The notes below the pieces were generated by a model, which was not told where the DNA came from, did no database searches, and saw only the letters and a program-made list of their open reading frames with translations. A DNA stretch of 22,810 bases from positions 1-22,810 of the forward strand of contig JABCYS010000002.1 in the NCBI GenBank assembly GCA_013290085.1, in the 5' to 3' direction. The position numbers were made by a program, and so were the translations under genes. The number at the start of each line of letters is the position of its first letter. Position 1 is the first letter of the stretch. Shown here in pieces: positions 14,617 through 22,600 of the stretch. The stretch is from Candidatus Babelota bacterium (lineage in GTDB: Bacteria; Dependentiae; Babeliae; Babeliales; JABCYS01).

Positions 14617-17133
14617 TTACTGGCATGATTCACAGGATGGATCTGTTAAACTACATGCCTGTGGTGTTGGTTCTTGTTTTTGACTTTCTGGTGTTGGCGT
14701 ATAATCACGTTTTTGAGTAAAGCCAAACTTTTTTGCATCAAGGGTAGATTTTTCAATCTGGCTCGCGCCCAGGGTTCGCAAGTAATAGGTTGTTTTCATA
14801 CCAACCTTCCATGCATGAATATAAATATCATTAAGCTTGGTACCTGAAACGCCTTGCATGAAAACGTTATGCGACTGAGCCTGATCAATCCATTTACCAC
14901 GTGTTGCGGTAATTTTTATAAGCCATTCAGCATCAATTTCAAAGGCTGTTTTATATTTCTCTTTTAATGTTCTTGGAATTTCTTGGATCATTTCCAGCGT
15001 ACCATCGAAATATTTGAGCTGATCAAGCAGGTGTTCATTCCATAAATTTAGTTTTTTCAGATCTTCAACTAAATATTTGTTCACGATGGTAAATTCACCG
15101 CTCACGTTGGATTTAACATAAATGTTTTTATAAATAGGTTCGATGGACGGATAACAACCAGCAATGTTGGATATGGTTGCTGTTGGCGCCACAGCCATGG
15201 TGTTGGAGTTGCGCATACCCCATTCTTTAACGTGTTCACGCACCGGCACCCAGTTCATGCGTTGTGTACGAGAAATTTCTATTTTCTGACCACGTTCTTT
15301 TTCCAGTAAGTCGATGGTATCAATAGGGAACAGGTTCCTGTCCCACTTAGAGCCCTTGTATGATCCGTAGGCACCTTTTTCCTTGGCAAGTTCAGATGAA
15401 GCAAGAATAGCGTAATACGAAATCATTTCTCCGGTCATGTCGGCAAATTCAAGGGCTTCTTCTGAATTAAAATTAATGTTGAGTTTGAACAAGGCATCTT
15501 GGAACCCCATCATGCCCAGGCCGATAGGACGGTGGCGCAGGTTAGAGTCGCGGGCTTCTTTGGTTGGGTAGAAATTTAATTCGATCACGTTATCAAGCAT
15601 ACGAATTGCATTGCGGACACTGTTGCTCAACAACCGCTCATCAAGCTGGCCATTGACCACATGGCGTTGCAAGTTTATAGATCCCAGGTTACACACGGCT
15701 GTTTCGGTTGCTGATGTATTGAGCGTAATTTCGGTACAAAGGTTTGATGAGTGCACGACACCTACATGATCTTGTGGTGAGCGGATATTGCAAGGATCTT
15801 TGAACGTGATCCAAGGATGTCCTGTTTCAAAAAGTCTGCTGAGCATTTTACGCCACAGTTGTTTAGCCGAGATTATTTTATATTGCTTCAGCTCGCCATT
15901 GCGTGCCTTGGCTTCGTATTCTTCATATTTCTTTTCAAATTCACTGCCGTAGATATGGTGGAGCTCTGGGGCTTCATGAGGTGAGAACAGGGTCCATTCA
16001 CCATCGTTGATCACTCGTTTCATGAAAAGGTCTGGTATCCAGTTAGCGGTGTTCATGTCGTGTGTTCTGCGGCGTTCGTCACCGGTGTTACGGCGAAGGT
16101 CTAAAAAGTCTTCAATGTCTAAATGCCATGTTTCTAGGTAGGCGCAGGTACCACCACGGCGAATACCGCTACGGGTAATACCAACAACAACATCGTTAGC
16201 AACTTTTAAGAATGGTACGACGCCTTGGCTATAGGCATGAATGCTTTTAATCCATGAGCCGGTACCACGGATATTGGTCCAATCGTTACCAATACCGCCC
16301 GCCCACTTAGCAAGCTGGGCATTATCACCAATAACTTTAAAAATATGACCGAGGTCGTCGTCGACGGTTGAAAGGAAGCAAGAACTTAACTGTGCGTGCA
16401 CGAGTCCTGCGTGGAATAGAGTTGGGGTTGAGGAGACGTAGCGCAATGAAGAAAGTGTTTGGTAAAAGGCAAGCGCGTGCTCATTTTTATTTTTTTCTAG
16501 TAACGCAAGCCCCATGGCAATACGCATCCAAAATGCTTGTGGGGTTTCGATAACTTTGCCGTCAATTTTTAAAAAGTAGCGGCTATAAAGGGTTTGAATG
16601 CCTTGATAGGTGAGTAATTTGTCATTCTCAATGCGCAATGCTTTGCTTAAAAAATCAAGGTCAAAGTCGAGTAATCGTTTATCAAAATATTCTTTTTCGA
16701 TACCAAGTTTAATTGAGTCTACAAATACTTGGCGGTAGGTTGTATCAAATGTTTGTTCATCAGTTGATAGGCCAAAAACTTCTTTGCTAATTTTTTTCAA
16801 ATATAAACTTGATGCTACCGCGTCATACGCAGGATCTTTTTCTATAAAAGCAACGGTTGCCAAAATCAGTGCTTTTTCGATATCGGTGGTACTAATACCG
16901 TCATAAATGTTGCGCAAAAATTCATTGATGACGAGATCAACAGAAATAACCCCTTCATACCCCTCACACACACGAGCAAGCGTTGTTTTTATTTTGTCCA
17001 TATCAAGCACCATGGTACTACCATCACGCTTAACAATGGTCACAAACACCGTATCTGACGACAGGGTTTTCTCTTTTTGTTCCGAAGAAGCGGGAACAAA
17101 ATTCGTATGCATTGACTCTTTCAAACCATCCAT
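14617..17133 (-). CDS. nrdA: Ribonucleotide reductase large subunit
   Basis: The 838-residue R1 protein reduces ribonucleoside diphosphates to deoxy forms. An N-terminal ATP-cone (about 28-118, VTIVKRDGSTMVLD) suggests activity control by ATP and dATP. Active-site residues are C252 (LSSCFLS), N464, C466 and E468 (SNLCTEI), and C481 (AVCNLG). Y783 and Y784 (TTYYLRT) form the radical path, and the C-terminal C834 and C837 (SCESCQ) would shuttle electrons from thioredoxin or glutaredoxin. Only one ATP-cone is present, whereas chlamydial NrdA carries several. AAGGGGA a few bases before ATG is the ribosome site. It is first in the nrdA-nrdB operon; no nrdR or reductant gene adjoins it. Confidence 0.96.
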   Translation of the reverse strand: MDGLKESMHTNFVPASSEQKEKTLSSDTVFVTIVKRDGSTMVLDMDKIKTTLARVCEGYEGVISVDLVINEFLRNIYDGISTTDIEKALILATVAFIEKDPAYDAVASSLYLKKISKEVFGLSTDEQTFDTTYRQVFVDSIKLGIEKEYFDKRLLDFDLDFLSKALRIENDKLLTYQGIQTLYSRYFLKIDGKVIETPQAFWMRIAMGLALLEKNKNEHALAFYQTLSSLRYVSSTPTLFHAGLVHAQLSSCFLSTVDDDLGHIFKVIGDNAQLAKWAGGIGNDWTNIRGTGSWIKSIHAYSQGVVPFLKVANDVVVGITRSGIRRGGTCAYLETWHLDIEDFLDLRRNTGDERRRTHDMNTANWIPDLFMKRVINDGEWTLFSPHEAPELHHIYGSEFEKKYEEYEAKARNGELKQYKIISAKQLWRKMLSRLFETGHPWITFKDPCNIRSPQDHVGVVHSSNLCTEITLNTSATETAVCNLGSINLQRHVVNGQLDERLLSNSVRNAIRMLDNVIELNFYPTKEARDSNLRHRPIGLGMMGFQDALFKLNINFNSEEALEFADMTGEMISYYAILASSELAKEKGAYGSYKGSKWDRNLFPIDTIDLLEKERGQKIEISRTQRMNWVPVREHVKEWGMRNSNTMAVAPTATISNIAGCYPSIEPIYKNIYVKSNVSGEFTIVNKYLVEDLKKLNLWNEHLLDQLKYFDGTLEMIQEIPRTLKEKYKTAFEIDAEWLIKITATRGKWIDQAQSHNVFMQGVSGTKLNDIYIHAWKVGMKTTYYLRTLGASQIEKSTLDAKKFGFTQKRDYTPTPESQKQEPTPQACSLTDPSCESCQ

Positions 17134-17340
17134 GGCATCCCCTTGTGTATTATAAAAAGTTATTTTTTATCCATTACTACTCTCTGCACTCACACCAACA
17201 CTGCTACCTCTCTTCCTCTCCTTTTTTATCGTTGCAACCAAAAAAAATAATTTTTTTGCAATTAAAAAATACTGCTTGTATTAAGCCTTTTTTAACTGTT
17301 GTGCAGTACACTGTAACAGGTTGATATACCAGAATCAAAC

Positions 17341-17366
17341 AAAAAAATTCTTGTGCAAAACAAGAA
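17341..17366 (-). terminator. Weak intrinsic-terminator-like hairpin upstream of nrdA
   Basis: On the minus strand TTCTTGT pairs with ACAAGAA around 5 bases and is followed at once by seven T. The stem is AT-rich and therefore weak. No minus-strand gene precedes it, so it could act as a leader attenuator of nrdAB or be chance in AT-rich DNA. Confidence 0.3.
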
Positions 17367-17481
17367 AATAATCTTAATTTTTTTTTAAAATTATTACTCA
17401 TCGCCATTCAATTTGTACTATTTTTTTTGTGCAGATAAAGTGCGAAGATTTTCATGCATAAGGGCATAGTTATAGAATTTA

Positions 17482-17512
17482 TTGACAGGGATAAATAGTT
17501 AGTCGTTATACT
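17482..17512 (+). promoter_or_regulatory. Candidate sigma70-like promoter of the membrane thioredoxin gene
   Basis: A perfect TTGACA (17482-17487) and TATACT (17507-17512, five of six) are separated by 19 bases, slightly long. The start would fall near 17519, giving a leader of about 35 bases that contains the AAGGGAGA ribosome site (17538-17545). Confidence 0.55.
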
Positions 17513-17553
17513 AAATTACAGTTAGGGGATTTAAAAAAAGGGAGATAGTTTTC

Positions 17554-18030
17554 ATGAAGACCCATACATCACTTATACGGTCGTTGGTATTATCGTTCAT
17601 TGTCATAGCACTAGCCATTTTTATCACCTGGTACGTAAAAAAATCGGTGTCTAATCAGTCTATGCAGCAAGAGGCACCTTCTGAAGAGGCAATGAGTCAG
17701 AACAATAATCTTACAACCTTAAAAAATGGCTTTACTGAAACGGTATTAAGCAACCCTGCTCCGGTCGTCGTTACTTTTTTTGCCGACTGGTGTCCGAGTT
17801 GTAATGCCATGCATCCTGTGGTTGCCGAAGTAGCACAAGAGCTCAAAGACATACAATTTGTTGAAGTAAACGTTGATGAATTTGCAGAGGTTGCAAACAC
17901 GTATGGCATTCAAGCAATTCCAACTTTTATATTTTTCAACAAAGGTACGTTGGTTGACCGCGCAACCGGTTTTATGAATAAAGAGCAGTTTGTTGAAGTA
18001 GTTAAGAAGCAATTTGGGATGGGTGCGTAA
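17554..18030 (+). CDS. Membrane-anchored thioredoxin-fold protein
   Basis: This 158-residue protein has one membrane helix (about 9-28) followed by KK, then a polar Gln/Ser/Glu-rich linker (about 31-52). The thioredoxin domain shows FFADWCPSC with C80 and C83 and the cis-proline loop AIPTF (P123). The topology suggests the domain faces the outside of the cytoplasmic membrane. WCPSC differs from the WCQPC of the exported thioredoxin at 7474 and from classical WCGPC, so the two probably differ in redox potential or partner. It stands alone on the plus strand, convergent with the SulP gene, and has the best promoter in the window. Confidence 0.9.
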   Translation: MKTHTSLIRSLVLSFIVIALAIFITWYVKKSVSNQSMQQEAPSEEAMSQNNNLTTLKNGFTETVLSNPAPVVVTFFADWCPSCNAMHPVVAEVAQELKDIQFVEVNVDEFAEVANTYGIQAIPTFIFFNKGTLVDRATGFMNKEQFVEVVKKQFGMGA

Positions 18031-18032
18031 AG

Positions 18033-18057
18033 AAAGCGTCGTACTTCAGCGACTTTT
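18033..18057 (+). terminator. Weak terminator-like hairpin after the membrane thioredoxin gene
   Basis: GTCG (18038-18041) pairs with CGAC (18050-18053), and AAA (18033-18035) can pair with the T run at 18054-18057 beyond a small bulge. It lies just after the stop codon. The stem is short, so this is tentative. Confidence 0.3.
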
Positions 18058-18167
18058 CATGACATCCTTACATTTTGGCAGTTGCTATCGGAATATTCAG
18101 ATTGGGAGAGTTGCGAAAAAATAATTTTGTCGGTTGCTCAGATTTTCTAAAGTTGCCGGGGCTGGTG

Positions 18168-19370
18168 CTAGCGTTGATACCTTTGCATGAGAAGCGAAAA
18201 AGCGGTTCCTAAAAAAATACCGGCAATTGGATCCTCAAAAATACAAATGCTCGCAACAAGCAGCGCAAGCCAAAAATTTTTTCTTTCGTTGTGCCACAGA
18301 TGGACAAAATGTTCATGCTCTATCATGCGAACGGCAATAAACACTAAATTGGCGGCAATGACTGCAAGCGGTAGGTAAGAAAAGTATCGCAAGAACAGTA
18401 GGGATATGCCGGCAATGGCCACACTACTAATACCTTGAGCTATTTTGTGCGTGGCCCCGGAGCGTACGTTGAGTGCTGTGCGCGCCAAGGCGGCGGTAGC
18501 GGGAATGCCACCACATAATCCTGCTACGCAGTTAGCAAGGCCAAGCCCTAACATTTCTTTTCGTTCATTGTAACGGGTTTTGGTCATATGATCTGCGATG
18601 TTGGCAGAGATAAGTGTTTCCAAAATAGCTACGCTTGCCACGGCGATTCCTGTTAGTACCAGTGAGGTGTCAAAGCACAACGTTAGTGGTTGGATGAGCT
18701 GGCTTTTTATCTCGCCAAATTTTGTTGCCAAGGTGGCAAGATGTAAGGGTATCGTACCGTGGTGCGCCAAGTATCCAACCAGAATGCCAAACGGAGCGGC
18801 AATAATAATGCTGGGAAGGTTAAGCCTAAGAAAAATAAAAAGTGCTGCCAAAAAAAGAGTGAAGATGAGTACCGTGTCGCCTGAAAAATGGGAGACGTGT
18901 GCGCATGATTCATAGACGTTCTGAATAAATTTTTCATGAAGAGGAATGTTGGTAATCCCCAAAGCAAAATTAAGTTGATTGAGAATTATGATGAGTGCAA
19001 CACCGAGGGTAAATCCGTGAACAACGCTCATGGGAACGTAGGCTATATAGCGTTCTAATTTAAGTTTATAGGCGATCAAAATGAACAGGCCGGTAACGAT
19101 TGCCAACATGGGCAAATTACAGGCACCGTGCGTAATGGCATAGGTAGCAAGAAAACCGGATAGCGCTCCGGTCGGACCAATAATATTAAAATTGCTGCCG
19201 CCAAAAATAGATGCAACAAGGCCTGCCCAGACTGCGGTAATGATACCGGCAATGGGCGTTGCTTGTGAGGCGACTGCTAATGAAATAGATAGAGGAATAG
19301 AAACAAGGGCTACCGTAAGTCCAGATTTCCAATTGTGTTTGAGATGGGAAAGAACATTAAAAGTTTCCAT
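18168..19370 (-). CDS. SulP-family anion transporter without STAS domain
   Basis: The 400-residue membrane protein has about ten to twelve hydrophobic segments and SulP landmarks: GLTVALVSIPLSISLAVAS, then NIIGPTGALSGF, and later LGLGLANCVAGLCGGIPAT and ALNVRSGAT. SulP proteins move sulfate, bicarbonate, carboxylates or similar anions; the substrate cannot be read from sequence. Most bacterial SulP proteins continue into a cytoplasmic STAS domain of about 100 residues. This one stops soon after the last membrane segment (LLMQRYQR). The start is uncertain: the frame extends 24 codons to a TTG, but the ATG at 19370 places the protein at the usual family N-terminus. Neither has a good ribosome site. 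Confidence 0.88.
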   Translation of the reverse strand: METFNVLSHLKHNWKSGLTVALVSIPLSISLAVASQATPIAGIITAVWAGLVASIFGGSNFNIIGPTGALSGFLATYAITHGACNLPMLAIVTGLFILIAYKLKLERYIAYVPMSVVHGFTLGVALIIILNQLNFALGITNIPLHEKFIQNVYESCAHVSHFSGDTVLIFTLFLAALFIFLRLNLPSIIIAAPFGILVGYLAHHGTIPLHLATLATKFGEIKSQLIQPLTLCFDTSLVLTGIAVASVAILETLISANIADHMTKTRYNERKEMLGLGLANCVAGLCGGIPATAALARTALNVRSGATHKIAQGISSVAIAGISLLFLRYFSYLPLAVIAANLVFIAVRMIEHEHFVHLWHNERKNFWLALLVASICIFEDPIAGIFLGTAFSLLMQRYQR

Positions 19371-19476
19371 ATATTTCAGTAGTAACGGTACGTTTTTACT
19401 CGGCTTTTTCTTTAGAGTACTGCTCAGAATCTCGTGTTGCAAGACTCAATTATATACTCAAATGCCATGCTAAGTC

Positions 19477-19644
19477 TTAGGTAGCTCGCAGTTTTTCAAA
19501 ATCTGCTTCAATGGCAGATATTATTGACGTCATGTTCTCTTCATGTGTGGCCATTTGGGGCTGCTTGTTCCCCGGCAGAAGTAACGGCGCGCGCTTTCTC
19601 TTTCTGCAGGTGCCTGTTGTCAGGTTAGTGGAGGGATTTCTTTT
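19477..19644 (-). pseudogene. Possible decayed C-terminal extension of the large coiled-coil protein
   Basis: After the TGA of the large gene the same frame stays open 55 codons to TAA at 19477 and ends in a plausible helix, MTSIISAIEADFEKLRAT. The region between reads best in other frames: LTEKEIPPLT and, after a stop, QQAPAERESAR in one, then AVTSAGEQAAPNGHT in another. These have the Ala/Pro/Glu composition of the large protein. I infer former coding sequence broken by small indels and stops, or a sequencing problem. A short gene starting at ATG 19554 (24 codons) cannot be excluded. Confidence 0.35.
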
Positions 19645-22600
19645 TCAGTCAGTTACTGGGGTAACTTGTATGTTTTCTAGTTTTAGATTTTGTAGCATTT
19701 CATTCACCTCTTTATTCTCTGCTTCAAACTTTGCTAGACCACCCGGTTCACCCAGATCGCTCAAGGTAGCATTCAGACGATTGAACTGCTTTCTTAAACG
19801 ATATAATTTTAAGTCGTATTTCTCTTTTATAGCTTTAGCCTTCTCGTAAAGGTCTTGGGAGCTTGTTTTAATCGCTTGTGAAAGATCTTTTTGTTGAATT
19901 CCCTCGTTCTGTATTTTTAAATCGGCCTCAATCTGGTCTATGCGCGCCTGAGACGTAACTATACGGTCCTGCAGTTGTTGACCTAGTGTTGTAGCTTTCT
20001 GCGTCTCTTCAGCAACGCGTGCTTTTAACCCAGGATTATTTACTTCCTTCAAAGAATTAATGTAATCATTAGTTAGCTGGGTCCCTAGTGAATCAAACTC
20101 ATCCCTGCCCGCCTCAAATTCCTTCAAAAATGTTTTTTGTTCTGTTGCCATACCACTTAGTGAATCTTTAAACGACGCCATTGTACTCAGAAATTCTTGC
20201 TCTGCCGTTTTTATCCCTGTTACTGCGGCTTGTGTGTTTGAAGATAGTCTTCCATATACCTTGTCTCTAGCTGTTGGCGAAAGCTTATTTATTTCTTCAT
20301 TAAGCCGTGCTGGCCCAAGTTTTTCAAGTTCTTGACTGGAAAGCTTGGTAACATCGAGCGTTGGCGTTGCGGCAGGAACCTTAATGCCTAACTTACCAGC
20401 AAAATCTTTTGCCGCCTCATTTCCTGCTTTTGTATCAAGCTTAGGATCGCCAGCAAGCTTTAAGAAGTTCATTTTGGCGTCGACAGTTGTTAACTGATCG
20501 AAAAGTTTTTTAGATTCAGGCTGGAGACGTATGAATCCTGTATATTCGACAGCTTTGGGGTCCTTCAATAGTGCCGCTTCGAAGGCTTGACGTAATGCAA
20601 CTGAGGCAGCTTGTTCCTTGGTGATGTTTTGTGCCACGCCCTCTCCGCCAATATTAGGTGCGATACGATTTGCTGTTTCAGCAAAGGCCTCCTTATCTTC
20701 CGCCGACAGTTTTGGAAAAATTTCATTAAATATCTTTTTTTCGTATGGTGCTAGATTATTGAAGCCTGTTCTTCCCTCAGATGTTAATCCTGCGGGTGGC
20801 GCAACCTCTTCAATAAATGGGAGAGCGGGTCTAGAAATTGCAGGAGCAACTGGAGGTTCTACCGCAATGGTAGTTGGCCTTGGAGGGACAGGCGGAGGGG
20901 TTTGCTTTGGAGCGACAGGCCGCTTTGTACGAGCTGCCGGTCTGGTTGGCCTCGGAGCAGCTTGTTCTGGTGCAGCTTGTGCTGGTGCAGCTTGCGCAGC
21001 TTCAGGTGCTCCAGGTTTTTTCGGTTTCGGTGGAGATTCTATTGCTTTGCGCCTTTTTCCTAGTTGCGTACGTAGTTCTTCCGATGTTCCTGCTCCCGTC
21101 TTGGCCTGCCCTGCTGACTCTTCTTCTAATTTAGTAAGAATTCCTGTTACCTCAGTCTTTTTATTTTCTGAAAGCTCACCCAGAATATATGTAGAATCCT
21201 CTTGATTTATTCTCTTCAAAAGTTTTGCTAGTTGTTCAGAATCGATGATTTCTAGATTTTGCGGACTAAGTGCCTTAAGCTTTGCGCTTACCTGCCCAGG
21301 AAAAAGATTGGCCATTTCACTGACAAAATTTTGTGCGGCTTCTGGGGTCATCAGAGCTTGTTCAGGAGCGGCTGTTACTCCTATAGGGGCGGCTGTTCCT
21401 CCTGTAGAGGCGGCAGCTGGTTCCTCTCCCCATTCTGCTCCCTCAGTAGGAGTCACTGGTTCAGGTGCTTTAGGAAGCGTTCCTGCTTCTTCCATTGCTT
21501 TTTTAAAAGTTGCTTGCAACCCCCCTTCAGATCTTTGAGCAGGAATTATCTCCCCTTTCTTTAGTGTCCTCCCAGCTTTTTGTAAATCTTCAGCTTTTAA
21601 TCTAGACAAAGCTCCAGAAGGTCTTGTTGCCCTAACTGCGGCAGCAGGTACTTCTTCTGTTGTTGGCGCTGTTGATACTAGAGCAGCACGAGCTTCTTGT
21701 GCTGGCGGTAACGGAGGCGCTGGTGGCACATCTGTAGCCATCTGGGCTTTTGGTGAAACTGGACGCGCATGCCCGATTTTATGACCTAGACGACCAGGTG
21801 CCGCCGGTGCTGGCTGTGCTGAAGGAACAGTTTCTTGTGCAGGAAGTCCTGTCGCCCCTGCTTCTGTTTCTGTCGTTTGAGCAACGGTAGCGGCTTCCCC
21901 TTCCTCAGCAGTTTTCACCGGAGCCGAAGGCCCAACTCCTTCAGTCGCAGCTCCTCCTGGTTTATTTATTTGTCCTTGCAGGCGAGCTTGTGGCCGTGTT
22001 GGAGGACCCTGCTTTACTCTTGGTGCCTTTGATGTTGTAGCCGCGGTTGAGGCCTCTGGGGTAGGATTCTCTGGTGGAAGGGGCCCTTTTTCTTTAGGAA
22101 TAACGGTGCCTGGTTTTCTTGGCCGTTTAGAAAGTCCTGCCGCCCTTGCTTCTGCTGAACCTGCTTTTGTCGTTTGAGCAACGGCAGGCGCCGGAGCAAC
22201 TTCTTGAAGACCTGCAACATGTTGATCAAGCGCTTCGATGTATGCTTCGGGTTGGCCAGAAGCCTGGCTAGAGAGTTTTTTAACCGCTGCAATGTGTTGT
22301 TCAAGCTCGCTCACGTAATCCTGGTAATTAGGGGAATTAGGGGGATTATTAACTTTTAGTTTGCCAAGTTTCACTTGACTATCAGCTAACAGATCATTAC
22401 TAACATCTGTAACGTACCCATTGATCGCATTTTGTATGGTTGGAAGATCTTCAGGGTGCTCCTGCAATTCATCGAGAGTATTCCCTATTTGGTCAATCAG
22501 ATTTTTACTTTGGGCTTCCCTCGATACAAGAGCATATTCTTCACCTTTAGCAACGCTAACAGCCTGATCTGTCATTGCTTGAAAATCGGCTTTAACCTGA

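Larger units (their letters stand above)
17134..17553. other. AT-rich divergent intergenic region between nrdA and a thioredoxin gene
   Basis: This 420-base stretch has no gene I can support. It holds long A and T runs, the leader side of nrdA, a hairpin with a minus-strand T run (17341-17366) and a plus-strand promoter (17482-17512). A perfect TATAAT on the minus strand (complement of 17149-17154) lies too close to the nrdA start to serve a normal leader and has no -35 partner. I could not find a convincing NrdR box pair. Confidence 0.6.

Noticed and set aside
17131..17160. TATAAT on the minus strand (complement of 17149-17154) as nrdA promoter
   Set aside because: It would place the transcript start within the ribosome site, and no -35 element lies at suitable distance.
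19511..19849. Plus-strand open frame of 112 codons between SulP and the large gene
   Set aside because: Two thirds of it is antisense to the large gene and its translation has no recognisable features. The minus-strand reading of the same gap explains the sequence better.
20618..21205. Long open frame on the plus strand inside the large coiled-coil gene
   Set aside because: It is antisense to a Pro/Ala-rich coding stretch; GC-rich third positions there remove stops. No ribosome site and low-complexity translation.
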